Assembly (NCBI RefSeq): GCF_014268935.2
Contig: NZ_JABWRJ020000001.1
Coordinates: 558,001-622,000, forward strand
DNA length: 64,000 nucleotides
Origin: Pseudomonas peradeniyensis
Lineage (GTDB): Bacteria; Pseudomonadota; Gammaproteobacteria; Pseudomonadales; Pseudomonadaceae
Direction of reading: 5' to 3'
Shown: in pieces, positions 12,529 through 27,367 of the stretch
Layout: the number at the start of each line of letters is the position of its first letter
Position numbering within the stretch: the stretch's first letter is position 1
The notes under the pieces: generated by a model
What the model was told of the DNA's origin: nothing
Database searches by the model: none
What the model saw: the letters and a program-made list of their open reading frames with translations, nothing else
Translations under genes and position numbers: made by a program

Positions 12529-12555
12529 CAGGATTTGTTCAAGAGGGCGAGTGAC

Positions 12556-12807
12556 ATGCAGATACAACCTGGTGTGTACCGGCATTACAAAGGCCCTGAA
12601 TACCGCGTGTTCAGCGCGGCGCGGCATTCCGAGAGCGAAGAGTGGATGGTCTTCTACCAGTGCCTGTATGGTGACTACAGCTTCTGGGTCAGGCCACTTT
12701 CGATGTTCCAGGAGTCCGTCGAGGTTGACGGCGAGCAGGTGCCACGCTTTGCTTTGGTCAAGGCCGAAGAGGGGCTGGGCGAGCGGCTTGGCAAGGCGCA
12801 CGAGTGA
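12556..12807 (+). CDS. DUF1653 family protein
   Basis: 83-residue cytoplasmic protein. The ATG at 12556 is preferred over an upstream in-frame ATG because GAGGG lies just before it and the upstream start falls inside the fadA terminator. The sequence GVYRHYKGPEYRVFSAARHSE ... YQCLYGDYSFWVRPLSMF is the DUF1653 signature (a small SH3-like beta barrel); family function is unknown. Confidence 0.85.
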   Translation: MQIQPGVYRHYKGPEYRVFSAARHSESEEWMVFYQCLYGDYSFWVRPLSMFQESVEVDGEQVPRFALVKAEEGLGERLGKAHE

Positions 12808-12848
12808 TCGACCACGCTTGACCTCACTCTTTTGCCACTATATATAGC

Positions 12849-12879
12849 GGTGCCGCGTCCGGCACCTGACGCGTTTTTC
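12849..12879 (+). terminator. Possible terminator before topA
   Basis: Hairpin GGTGCC-gcgtcc-GGCACC (12849-12866) and a short T run at 12874-12878. Weak and separated from the T run by seven bases; it may instead lie in the topA leader. Confidence 0.35.
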
Positions 12880-12907
12880 ATCTTCAGATTCAGGAATACT
12901 CCGATCC

Positions 12908-15517
12908 ATGGGCAAATCGCTGGTCATTGTGGAATCCCCGGCCAAGGCCAAGACCATCAACAAGTACCTGGGCAGCCAGTACGTGGTGAAGTCGAGTATC
13001 GGCCACATCCGTGACCTTCCCACCAGCGGTTCCGCCAGTGCGAGCAAGGAACCGGCGGCCAAGCGCGGCAAGGCCGCGGCCGAGGCTCCGGCCTTGTCGC
13101 CGAAGGAGAAGGCGCGCCGCACCCTGGTCGCGCGCATGGGCGTCGACCCGGAAGCGGGCTGGAAGGCCAAGTACGAGATCCTTCCCGGCAAGGAGAAGGT
13201 GATCGAGGAGCTGCGCCGCCTGGCCAAGGATGCCGACACCATCTATCTCGCAACCGACTTGGATCGCGAGGGGGAAGCCATTGCCTGGCACCTGCGCGAA
13301 GCCATCGGTGGTGACGACAGCCGCTACAAGCGCGTGGTGTTCAACGAGATCACCAAAAAGGCGATCCAGGAAGCCTTCTCCCAGCCGGGCGAGCTCGATA
13401 TCGACCGGGTCAACGCCCAGCAGGCGCGGCGCTTCCTCGACCGCGTGGTCGGCTACATGGTCTCTCCGCTGTTGTGGGCGAAGATCGCCCGCGGCCTGTC
13501 CGCCGGCCGTGTGCAGTCGGTGGCGGTGAAGCTGGTGGTCGAGCGTGAGCGCGAGATCCGCGCGTTCAACCCGGAAGAATACTGGGAAGTCCACGCCGAC
13601 CTGGGCACCGCCAAGAACGCCAAGGTGCGTTTCGAAGTGGCCCGCGAGAAGGGCGAGGCCTTCAAGCCGCTCAACGAAGCCCAGGCCATGGCCGCGCTGG
13701 AAAAGCTCAAGTCCTCCAGCTACAGCGTGAGCAAGCGCGAGGACCGACCGACCAGCAGCAAGCCTTCGGCGCCGTTCATCACCTCCACCCTGCAGCAGGC
13801 CGCGAGCAACCGCCTGGGCTTCGGGGTGAAGAAGACCATGATGATGGCCCAGCGTCTGTATGAAGCCGGCTACATCACCTACATGCGTACCGACTCGACC
13901 AACCTGTCGACCGACGCCGTCGAGATGGCGCGCAGCTACATCGAGAAAGAATTCGGCAAGCAATACCTGCCCGCCGCGCCGATCGTCTACGGCAGCAAGG
14001 AAGGCGCCCAGGAGGCGCACGAGGCGATTCGTCCGTCGGACGTGAACACCCATCCGACCAAGCTCAGCGGCATGGAGCGTGACGCCGAGCGCCTGTACGA
14101 GCTGATCTGGCGCCAGTTCCTGGCTTGCCAGATGCCGCCGGCGCAATACCTGTCCACCAGCGTCACCGTGGTGGCCGGCGAGTTCGAGCTGCGTGCCAAG
14201 GGCCGCATCCTCAAGTTCGACGGTTACACCCGCGTCCTGCCGCAGCAGAGCAAACCGGGCGAGGACGACGTGCTGCCGGAAATGGCCCAGGGCGAGGCGC
14301 TCAAGCTGATCCAGCTCGACCCCAGCCAGCACTTCACCAAGCCGCCGGCGCGCTTCACCGAAGCCAGCCTGGTCAAGGAAATGGAAAAGCGCGGCATCGG
14401 TCGTCCGTCGACCTATGCGGCGATCATCTCGACCATCCAGGATCGCGGTTATGTGACGCTGCACAACCGCCGGTTCTACTCCGAGAAGATGGGCGACATC
14501 GTCACTGAGCGCCTGTCCGAGAGCTTCGCCAACCTGATGGACTACGGCTTCACCGCCGGCATGGAAGAGAACCTCGACGATGTGGCCCAGGGCGAGCGTG
14601 ACTGGAAGAACGTCCTCGACGAGTTCTATGGCGACTTCAGCAAGAAGCTGCAGACCGCCGAGTCCAGCGAGCACGGCATGCGCGCCAACCAGCCGACCCT
14701 GACCAACATTGCCTGCAAGGAATGCGGCCGGCCGATGATGATCCGTACCGCCTCCACCGGCGTGTTCCTCGGCTGCTCGGGTTACAGCCTGCCGCCGAAA
14801 GAGCGCTGCAAGGCCACGGTCAACCTGGTGCCGGGCGACGAGATCGCCGCCGACGACGAGGGTGAATCCGAGTCGCTGGTGCTGCGCGGCAAGCACCGCT
14901 GCCCGATCTGCTCGACGGCGATGGACGCCTACCTGCTCGATGAGAAGCGCAAGCTGCACATCTGTGGCAACAACCCGGACTGCGCCGGCTACGAGATCGA
15001 GGAAGGCAGCTACCGCATCAAGGGCTACGAAGGCCCGAGCCTGGAATGCGACAAGTGCGGCAGCGAGATGCAGCTCAAGACCGGTCGTTTCGGCAAGTTC
15101 TTCGGTTGCACCAACGCCACCTGCAAGAACACCCGCAAGCTGCTCAAGAGCGGCGAGGCGGCGCCGCCGAAGATGGACAAGGTGGACATGCCGGAGCTCA
15201 AGTGCGAGAAGGTCGACGACACCTACGTGCTGCGCGACGGCGCCTCGGGCCTGTTCCTGGCCGCCAGCCAGTTCCCGAAGAACCGCGAAACCCGCGCGCC
15301 GCTGGTGCTGGAGATCGTCCCGCACAAGCACGAGATCGATCCGAAGTACCACTTCCTCTGCGAAGCGCCGCAGAAGGACCCGGACGGTCGCCCGACGGTG
15401 ATTCGCTACAGCCGCAAGACCAAGGAGCAGTACGTGCAGTCCGAGGTCGACGGCAAGCCGACCGGCTGGAAGGCGTTCTACGACGGCAAGGCGTGGAAGG
15501 TCGAAGACAAGCGCTGA
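12908..15517 (+). CDS. topA: DNA topoisomerase I
   Basis: Type IA topoisomerase relaxing negative supercoils behind polymerases. 869 residues, as in other pseudomonads. Toprim domain at the N-terminus ([17 protein letters not shown]; acidic triad region [15 protein letters not shown]). Catalytic Tyr about 325 in [11 protein letters not shown]. Three C-terminal zinc-ribbon motifs (CKECGR...C, CPICST...CAGY, CDKCGS...CKNT) and a C-terminal basic tail bind single-stranded DNA. A Lys/Ala-rich insert at about 37-62 is longer than in E. coli TopA. Monocistronic. Confidence 0.97.
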   Translation: MGKSLVIVESPAKAKTINKYLGSQYVVKSSIGHIRDLPTSGSASASKEPAAKRGKAAAEAPALSPKEKARRTLVARMGVDPEAGWKAKYEILPGKEKVIEELRRLAKDADTIYLATDLDREGEAIAWHLREAIGGDDSRYKRVVFNEITKKAIQEAFSQPGELDIDRVNAQQARRFLDRVVGYMVSPLLWAKIARGLSAGRVQSVAVKLVVEREREIRAFNPEEYWEVHADLGTAKNAKVRFEVAREKGEAFKPLNEAQAMAALEKLKSSSYSVSKREDRPTSSKPSAPFITSTLQQAASNRLGFGVKKTMMMAQRLYEAGYITYMRTDSTNLSTDAVEMARSYIEKEFGKQYLPAAPIVYGSKEGAQEAHEAIRPSDVNTHPTKLSGMERDAERLYELIWRQFLACQMPPAQYLSTSVTVVAGEFELRAKGRILKFDGYTRVLPQQSKPGEDDVLPEMAQGEALKLIQLDPSQHFTKPPARFTEASLVKEMEKRGIGRPSTYAAIISTIQDRGYVTLHNRRFYSEKMGDIVTERLSESFANLMDYGFTAGMEENLDDVAQGERDWKNVLDEFYGDFSKKLQTAESSEHGMRANQPTLTNIACKECGRPMMIRTASTGVFLGCSGYSLPPKERCKATVNLVPGDEIAADDEGESESLVLRGKHRCPICSTAMDAYLLDEKRKLHICGNNPDCAGYEIEEGSYRIKGYEGPSLECDKCGSEMQLKTGRFGKFFGCTNATCKNTRKLLKSGEAAPPKMDKVDMPELKCEKVDDTYVLRDGASGLFLAASQFPKNRETRAPLVLEIVPHKHEIDPKYHFLCEAPQKDPDGRPTVIRYSRKTKEQYVQSEVDGKPTGWKAFYDGKAWKVEDKR

Positions 15518-15532
15518 TCTGAGGTCGTAGTT

Positions 15533-15632
15533 GGGGCCGCTTCGCGCCCCATCGCCGGCAAGCCGGCTCCCACAGAGTTCGAGGTGATTCTGTGGGAGCC
15601 GGCTTGCCGGCGATGGGGTGCGAAGCGGCCCC
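15533..15632. repeat. REP pair of the 'cgccggcaagccggctcccac' type
   Basis: Large inverted repeat: ggggccgcttcgc...ccatcgccggcaagccgg on the left and its mirror ending gcggcccc on the right. A different REP subfamily from the one at 7580. Lies directly after topA. Confidence 0.85.
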
Positions 15633-15708
15633 AGTCATTTGATGACAAGCAAAGCGCAATCCCTGAAACTGCAGGCAATCGCCTTGCAGCCTTCAGGAGT
15701 CAGCCGAA

Positions 15709-16230
15709 ATGGCCCAGGAACTCTACACCCGTACCAACCAGAAACTGTTCTTCGCCGGCCTTGCCCTGGAATCCATGGCCAAGGCCGCCGACAGCCAGGC
15801 CATGAACGCCCAGGGCCTGCTCCAGGCCGAGCGCGAATCGGCGCTGTTCCACCTGTATGGCGCGTTGCTGGGGTTGTGCCACGAGATCGCCGGCTTCTAC
15901 CGCTTGCCCCAGGCCTCGGCGTCACGGGCCGAACTGCTGTTCAGCGACGAGGTGCTGCAGAGCGTGGCGATACCGGAAATGGCCGAGTTGCTGGAACTGG
16001 CCCGTCAGCCGGAAACCTGGCTGGCGCGCCTGCTGGCCGCTTATGCCGATTTGTTCCGACCGCCGGTCGCGAAGAAAGCCGTGAAGGGCGACGTCACCCA
16101 GCCGCTGATCCAGGCCGTCAATCTGGACGAGCCCGAGCCGGCCGAGCTTTCCCGCGAGGAGCTTGAAGCCTGGCGGCAGAACCTGAAAAGCCTGGTGAGA
16201 CGATTCCGCGAAGCGCTGAGTGAGTGCTGA
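15709..16230 (+). CDS. DUF6586 family protein
   Basis: 173-residue helical, soluble protein found beside topA/sulA in pseudomonads. Starts MAQELYTRTNQKLFFAGLAL at ATG 15709. The N-terminal ~130 residues look like a helical bundle; the tail (LSREELEAWRQNLKSLVRRFREAL) is a charged amphipathic helix. No catalytic motif; function unknown. It forms a short plus-strand pair with the 77-residue gene downstream. Confidence 0.75.
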   Translation: MAQELYTRTNQKLFFAGLALESMAKAADSQAMNAQGLLQAERESALFHLYGALLGLCHEIAGFYRLPQASASRAELLFSDEVLQSVAIPEMAELLELARQPETWLARLLAAYADLFRPPVAKKAVKGDVTQPLIQAVNLDEPEPAELSREELEAWRQNLKSLVRRFREALSEC

Positions 16231-16281
16231 CCGCCGCCATGGCTGGTACACTGATGGCCTTTCGTGAAAAGCAGGCCCTTT

Positions 16282-16515
16282 ATGTCAACGTCCTTTCTAG
16301 AAATTGTCGAGTTGCCTGATGGCCGGATCGAGCTGCGCCGTGCCGAGGATGAAGGCTCCCTGGTGACCTTGGATTTCTCCGAGGATGCCAAGGCATTCCT
16401 GCAAGGACAGCATGTGGAAGTGGCCAAGGCCATGCTCAGCGTCGGTGTGCAGATGGCCGGCCGCCTCGTCGAGGGTGACTTCGAGCGTGAAGAGGGGCCG
16501 CGCGTCCTTCACTGA
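16282..16515 (+). CDS. Small conserved Pseudomonas protein, unknown
   Basis: 77 residues; the start MSTSFLEIVELPDGRIELRR at 16282 is preferred to an ATG six codons upstream. Acidic, beta-rich N-terminal half then a helix. It converges with sulA; small palindromes at 16516-16530 and 16550-16562 between them may act as weak terminators. Function unknown. Confidence 0.7.
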   Translation: MSTSFLEIVELPDGRIELRRAEDEGSLVTLDFSEDAKAFLQGQHVEVAKAMLSVGVQMAGRLVEGDFEREEGPRVLH

Positions 16516-16566
16516 GGCAGGTTACCTGCCCAGGGTTTCAAGCGTTTGACAGGCAAAGCCTGAATA

Positions 16567-17043
16567 TCAGCCGAGGCGGATGTTCAGGCTTTGTGCGTTT
16601 CCGCTGGCGGCGGCGCGCTGCAGCTGTTGGCGAGCGCTGCCGTTGAGGGTGCCCAGCCAGCTGACCACGGTGTGGCTGTGGCCCAGGCGCAGCGCTTCGC
16701 AGGCCAGTTGCAGGGCGGTCTGGTTGCCGCCAGGTTGCAGCAGCAGGATACGTTCACGGTTGAGGCCTGCATCGCGCAGCCAGGCTTGGGTGAGGCTGCC
16801 GGGTGGGGCGATGAGCGTCAGCCAGCGGCTGTCGTCTTCTTCGCTGAGTTCGCGCAGGACCGGCGCCAGCAGGCTCTGGCAATGCCCGGGCGCGCCGCGC
16901 AGGGCCAGTTCGCTGAACAGCTCGGGCTGGCTGCTCTTGCGCGCTGCTGGAGCGGGTTTGAGGCCGGGTAGCACCGGCTGGGCGAGAAAGGCCTCGAACA
17001 GCGGCAGCTGGGCTTGCTGGGGTGCATGGGTGAACGGCTGCAT
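16567..17043 (-). CDS. sulA: SOS cell-division inhibitor SulA
   Basis: 158-residue protein; SulA blocks FtsZ polymerisation after DNA damage. Conserved core: LTLIAPPGSLTQAWLRDAGLNRERILLLQPGGNQTA... (residues about 80-115), followed by LACEALRLGHSHTVVSWLG, the RecA-like fold of SulA. The Pro-rich N-terminus is variable in the family. It lies 13 bases after lexA on the same strand and is therefore controlled by the two LexA boxes before lexA, an arrangement known in Pseudomonas. Confidence 0.9.
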   Translation of the reverse strand: MQPFTHAPQQAQLPLFEAFLAQPVLPGLKPAPAARKSSQPELFSELALRGAPGHCQSLLAPVLRELSEEDDSRWLTLIAPPGSLTQAWLRDAGLNRERILLLQPGGNQTALQLACEALRLGHSHTVVSWLGTLNGSARQQLQRAAASGNAQSLNIRLG

Positions 17044-17056
17044 GACGCCTCCTGGT

Positions 17057-17665
17057 TCAGCGGCGCAGGACGCCGACGCTCAAGCCCTCGATCACCAGCT
17101 CCTGTTCCTTCAGGTCGACTTCGATGGGGGCGAATTCGGGGTTTTCGGCGATCAGCCAGACCTTGCTGCCTTCGCGCTTGAAGCGCTTGACGGTCACTTC
17201 GTCGCCGATGCGGGCCACCACCACCTGGCCGTTGCGGGCTTCGCGGGTGGTGTGCACGGCCAGCAGGTCGCCGTCGAAGATGCCGATGTCCTTCATGCTC
17301 ATGCCGTGCACGCGCAACAGGTAGTCGGCTGGGGGGTGGAAGAAGGCCGGGTTGATGTTGCAGGATTCCTCGATGTGCTGCTCGGCGAGGATCGGCGCGC
17401 CGGCGGCGACCCGGCCGATAATGGGCAGGCCGTTGTCCTCGGACTTTGGTTCCAGGCCGGGAATGCGGATGCCGCGGGAAGCGCCGGGGGTCATCTCGAT
17501 GGCACCCTTGCGGGCCAGGGCCTTCAGGTGTTCCTCGGCGGCGTTGGGCGACTTGAAGCCCAGCTCCTGGGCGATCTCGGCGCGGGTCGGCGGGAAGCCG
17601 TTGTCTTCGAGGCAGCGCTTGATGAAGGCCAGAATCTCGGCTTGGCGTGGCGTCAGTTTCAGCAT
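17057..17665 (-). CDS. lexA: LexA repressor
   Basis: SOS master repressor, self-cleaving when bound to RecA filaments. 202 residues, same as E. coli. N-terminal winged helix-turn-helix (1-70), cleavage site Ala88-Gly89 in GRVAAGAPI, catalytic Ser123 (HGMSMKD) and Lys160 (VTVKRFKRE). First gene of lexA-sulA with two SOS boxes immediately upstream, so it represses itself. Confidence 0.97.
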   Translation of the reverse strand: MLKLTPRQAEILAFIKRCLEDNGFPPTRAEIAQELGFKSPNAAEEHLKALARKGAIEMTPGASRGIRIPGLEPKSEDNGLPIIGRVAAGAPILAEQHIEESCNINPAFFHPPADYLLRVHGMSMKDIGIFDGDLLAVHTTREARNGQVVVARIGDEVTVKRFKREGSKVWLIAENPEFAPIEVDLKEQELVIEGLSVGVLRR

Positions 17666-17676
17666 GGGCGAGGGCT

Positions 17677-17692
17677 CTGTCTTTTTATACAG
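17677..17692. promoter_or_regulatory. LexA (SOS) box 1
   Basis: CTGT-CTTTTTAT-ACAG: exact CTGT-N8-ACAG, 12 bases before the lexA start codon. Confidence 0.9.
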
Positions 17693-17695
17693 TGA

Positions 17696-17711
17696 CTGGA
17701 ATTATATACAG
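17696..17711. promoter_or_regulatory. LexA (SOS) box 2
   Basis: CTGG-AATTATAT-ACAG: one mismatch from CTGT-N8-ACAG. It is 19 bases from box 1, on nearly the same DNA face, so two dimers could bind cooperatively. Confidence 0.85.
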
Positions 17712-17825
17712 TGGCTCGCGGCCTGCAACCCACCCGGACCAAGAAAGATCGAAACGCCGACGCATCTTGTCGCTTGCAGCCTGACTCTTGGCGCTTTTAA
17801 ATGGCGACCGACCGGTCACCCAGCC

Positions 17826-17854
17826 TTGACATCGGCAGGCCTGAAACGTATGTT
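17826..17854 (+). promoter_or_regulatory. psrA promoter
   Basis: TTGACA (17826-17831), 17-base spacer, TATGTT (17849-17854). The -10 lies inside the PsrA operator. Confidence 0.7.
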
Positions 17855-17869
17855 TCAAACAACTGTTTG
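17843..17869. promoter_or_regulatory. Double PsrA operator at psrA
   Basis: GAAAC-GTAT-GTTTC (17843-17856) overlaps by one base CAAAC-AACT-GTTTG (17856-17869). Both fit the PsrA consensus exactly and cover the -10 element, indicating autorepression. Confidence 0.85.
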
Positions 17870-17884
17870 TCAGGCGGAGTAGTC

Positions 17885-18589
17885 ATGGCCCAATCGGAAA
17901 CCGTTGAACGCATCCTCGATGCGGCGGAGCAGCTGTTCGCGGAGCGCGGGTTCGCGGAAACCTCATTGCGGCTGATCACCAGCAAGGCCGGGGTCAACCT
18001 GGCGGCGGTGAACTACCATTTCGGTTCGAAGAAGGCCCTGATCCAGGCGGTGTTCTCGCGCTTCCTGGGGCCGTTCTGCGCGAGCCTGGAGCGCGAGCTG
18101 GAGCGTCGCCAGGCGCGTCCCGAGCAGAAAGCCTCGCTCGAGGAGCTGCTGGAGATGCTGGTGGAACAGGCCCTGGCCGTGCAGCCGCGCAGCAACAACG
18201 ACCTGTCGATCTTCATGCGCCTGCTGGGCCTGGCCTTCAGCCAGAGCCAGGGGCACCTGCGGCGTTACCTGGAAGACATGTACGGCAAGGTGTTCCGCCG
18301 CTACATGCTGCTGGTCAACGAGGCCGCGCCGCGCATCCCGCCGCTGGAGCTGTTCTGGCGCGTGCACTTCATGCTCGGCGCCGCGGCGTTCAGCATGTCG
18401 GGGATCAAGGCCCTGCGGGCCATCGCCGAGACCGATTTCGGCATCAACACCTCGATCGAGCAGGTCATGCGCCTGATGGTGCCGTTCCTGGCCGCCGGCA
18501 TGCGCGCCGACAGCGGCGTCACCGACGAGGCCATGGCCACGGCGCAGCTGCGTCCGCGCAGCAAGTCCGCCGCCCCCGCCAAGGCCTGA
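17885..18589 (+). CDS. psrA: TetR-family fatty-acid regulator PsrA
   Basis: Transcription factor sensing long-chain fatty acyl-CoA; in Pseudomonas it represses its own gene and fadBA and activates rpoS. 234 residues from ATG 17885 (GGCGGAG upstream); an ATG 28 codons earlier would run through the promoter. N-terminal TetR helix-turn-helix (residues about 8-55: RILDAAEQLFAERGFAETSLR...VNYHFGSKKAL), then an all-helical ligand domain and a disordered basic tail. Divergent from lexA. Both the operator and the target operon fadBA are in this window. Confidence 0.93.
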   Translation: MAQSETVERILDAAEQLFAERGFAETSLRLITSKAGVNLAAVNYHFGSKKALIQAVFSRFLGPFCASLERELERRQARPEQKASLEELLEMLVEQALAVQPRSNNDLSIFMRLLGLAFSQSQGHLRRYLEDMYGKVFRRYMLLVNEAAPRIPPLELFWRVHFMLGAAAFSMSGIKALRAIAETDFGINTSIEQVMRLMVPFLAAGMRADSGVTDEAMATAQLRPRSKSAAPAKA

Positions 18590-18629
18590 GCACTGGGCGG
18601 GGCAGGGCGCTTGCGCTAAGCTAGCGCGC

Positions 18630-18758
18630 ATGTCTGACCTTGCCCCCCGCCGCATTTCCCGCCAGCACGGCTACTTCGCCACTGAACCATCGGGCACTTC
18701 GTTGTCCGATGGTTGCGTGCGCCCGCGCCACGGCGAAGCGCCCCTGGACCTCCCATGA
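18630..18758 (+). CDS. Possible 42-codon leader ORF before nagZ
   Basis: Intact small frame ATG 18630 to TGA 18758, starting MSDLAPRRISRQ and ending APLDLP. It stops 10 bases before the nagZ start, with its stop overlapping the AAGG that serves nagZ, which suggests translational coupling. A strong stem-loop (18685-18714, arms AACCATCGGGCA / TGTCCGATGGTT) lies in its middle. No Shine-Dalgarno is visible for it and I recognise no relatives, so it may be only an untranslated leader. Confidence 0.35.
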   Translation: MSDLAPRRISRQHGYFATEPSGTSLSDGCVRPRHGEAPLDLP

Positions 18759-18768
18759 AGGATTCCCT

Positions 18769-19779
18769 ATGACTGCCAGCCTGCAAGGCTCCCTGATGGT
18801 GGATATCGCCGGTAAATGGCTGACCGCCGAAGACCGCCATCTGCTGCGCCAGCCCGAAGTGGCCGGCCTGATCATCTTTGCCCGCAACATCGACAGCCCG
18901 CGCCAGGTGCGCGAGCTGTGCGCGTCGATCCGCGCGATTCGCCCCGAGCTGATCCTTGCCGTGGACCAGGAGGGCGGGCGGGTCCAGCGCCTGCGCCAGG
19001 GCTTCGTGCGCCTGCCGGCCATGCGCGCGATCGCCGACAACGCCAATGCCGAGTACCTGGCCGAGCAGTGCGGCTGGCTGATGGCCACCGAGGTGTTGGC
19101 GGTGGGCCTGGACCTGAGCTTCGCTCCGGTGCTGGACCTCGATCACCAGCGCAGCGCCGTGGTTGGCAGCCGCGCCTTCGAAGGCAATCCACAGCGTGCC
19201 ACCGAGCTGGCCGGTGCGTTCATCCGCGGCATGAACGCCGCGGGCATGGCCGCCTGCGGCAAGCATTTCCCCGGCCACGGCTGGGCTGAAGCCGACTCCC
19301 ATGTGGCGATCCCGGTCGACGAGCGCAGCCTGGAGCAGCTGCGCGCCGCCGACCTGGTGCCGTTCACCCGCCTGGGTGGCCAGCTGGCGGCGGTGATGCC
19401 GGCCCATGTGATCTATCCGCAGGTCGACAACCAGCCGGCCGGTTTCTCCCGGCGCTGGCTGCAGGACATCCTGCGGGGCGAGCTGGGCTTCGACGGGGTG
19501 ATCTTCAGCGACGACCTGTCCATGGCCGGCGCCCACGTGGTGGGCGATGCCGCCAGCCGCATCGAGGCGGCCCTGAGCGCCGGCTGCGACATGGGCCTGG
19601 TGTGCAACGACCGGGCGGCGGCGGAGCTGGCGTTGAGCGCGGCGCAGCGGATGAAGGTCAAGCCGTCGCCGCGGATCGCGCGGATGCGCGGGCAGGGCTT
19701 CGCGCGTACCGACTACCGCCAGCAGCCGCGTTGGCTGGAGGCGTTGGGAGCGTTGAAGGAAGCCCAGCTGGTCGATTGA
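18769..19779 (+). CDS. nagZ: Beta-N-acetylhexosaminidase NagZ (GH3)
   Basis: Cytoplasmic enzyme removing GlcNAc from anhydro-muropeptides in cell-wall recycling; its product signals AmpC induction in Pseudomonas. 336 residues from ATG 18769 with AAGG upstream. GH3 motifs: VDQEGGRVQRL, KHFPGHGWAEADSHV (the His-Asp dyad acting as general acid/base) and GVIFSDDLSMAGA (nucleophile Asp). No signal peptide, as expected for a cytoplasmic enzyme. Confidence 0.95.
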   Translation: MTASLQGSLMVDIAGKWLTAEDRHLLRQPEVAGLIIFARNIDSPRQVRELCASIRAIRPELILAVDQEGGRVQRLRQGFVRLPAMRAIADNANAEYLAEQCGWLMATEVLAVGLDLSFAPVLDLDHQRSAVVGSRAFEGNPQRATELAGAFIRGMNAAGMAACGKHFPGHGWAEADSHVAIPVDERSLEQLRAADLVPFTRLGGQLAAVMPAHVIYPQVDNQPAGFSRRWLQDILRGELGFDGVIFSDDLSMAGAHVVGDAASRIEAALSAGCDMGLVCNDRAAAELALSAAQRMKVKPSPRIARMRGQGFARTDYRQQPRWLEALGALKEAQLVD

Positions 19780-19792
19780 CCTCGCCGGCCTC

Positions 19793-19846
19793 ATCGCGGG
19801 GCAAGCCCGCTCCCACGAAGTCCTGAGGGCTCGTGGGCGCGGGCTT
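19793..19846. repeat. REP element with decayed right arm
   Basis: Left arm atcgcggggcaagcccgctc is intact; the right arm (gtgggcgcgggctttta) has lost its end but ends in a T run, so it may act as terminator for nagZ. Located between convergent nagZ and the helicase gene. Confidence 0.75.
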
Positions 19847-23161
<3,315 letters not shown>

Positions 23162-23165
23162 GGTT

Positions 23166-23726
23166 TCACTGCTCCATCATTTCCGGATCCGGCAGCGGGA
23201 TCTTGCGCATGCCGGCCGGCGAAACCTTGAGCAGCAGCGCCAGGTGCCCGCCATCGAGGAAGGTCAGCTGGCCGGCCTTCATGTTGCTGTTGCTCTGCTT
23301 GAGCTGTTCGCTCTGCATCACGCTGCCGTTGCCGTCGAGCTGGTTGACCCAGAAGTTGGCGTCGACGGCGATGAAGCGATCTTCCCTGATGCTCAGGTTG
23401 CCTTCGATGGGGAAATGGCCGAACTGCTCGTCACCGGCGCTCACGGCGACGGTATCGCCGTCCTGCTGCCAGGCCTTGTGCAGCAGCACGGTGTAGTCGG
23501 CGGTGGCTTGCAGGCGGGTGACTTCGTCGCCCAGGCCGGTTGGGCGCTCGGCGCCTTTTTCCAGGCGCGGCGCGCCGGCGCTCCAGTCTTCCGGGGCGAA
23601 CGGGCTGGTGATCGCCGGCACGGCGTTCTGCCGCACCAGGATCATTTCCACCTGGTAGGGGCCTGCGGCGAAGGCAGCTGGCGCGAGCAGGGCCAGCAGC
23701 AGGGTCAGGCAACGGATGGCACGCAT
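23166..23726 (-). CDS. csiV: CsiV family periplasmic protein
   Basis: 186 residues with a clear Sec signal peptide (MRAIRCLTLLLALLAPAAFA). The mature part, GPYQVEMILVRQNA..., is beta-rich and matches the CsiV family, known for cell-shape and peptidoglycan-binding roles in other gammaproteobacteria. It sits between mfd (9-base gap) and the helicase gene (4-base gap) on the same strand; beside mfd is its usual place in Pseudomonas. Confidence 0.8.
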   Translation of the reverse strand: MRAIRCLTLLLALLAPAAFAAGPYQVEMILVRQNAVPAITSPFAPEDWSAGAPRLEKGAERPTGLGDEVTRLQATADYTVLLHKAWQQDGDTVAVSAGDEQFGHFPIEGNLSIREDRFIAVDANFWVNQLDGNGSVMQSEQLKQSNSNMKAGQLTFLDGGHLALLLKVSPAGMRKIPLPDPEMMEQ

Positions 23727-23735
23727 GAAGCTTCC

Positions 23736-27185
<3,450 letters not shown>

Positions 27186-27299
27186 GGGAGATCGGACTCC
27201 AAGCGTTGCGGCAAAGAGGTCGATTGTACCGGTGACGGGGCTCGCTGTCAGGCTCGCGAGGGCATGACGACGGGGTCTGGCGTCGGCGACAGGCGCTCA

Positions 27300-27328
27300 T
27301 TGCCCGATACGCCGAGGGGCGTCATAAT
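27300..27328 (+). promoter_or_regulatory. gap2 promoter
   Basis: TTGCCC (27300-27305), 17-base spacer, CATAAT (27323-27328); 40 bases before the GTG start. Confidence 0.6.
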
Positions 27329-27367
27329 GTAGCCCCTTTTTTGTTCCCCTACATGTGGAAGGTTACC

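Noticed and set aside
12890..15352. 820-codon frame antisense to topA
   Set aside because: Same cause: a shadow of a GC-rich gene with typical His/Asp/Leu/Gly-rich pseudo-protein.
17414..17421. GCCGATAA as a second FliA -10 element
   Set aside because: Lies inside lexA coding sequence with no matching -35 at the proper distance.
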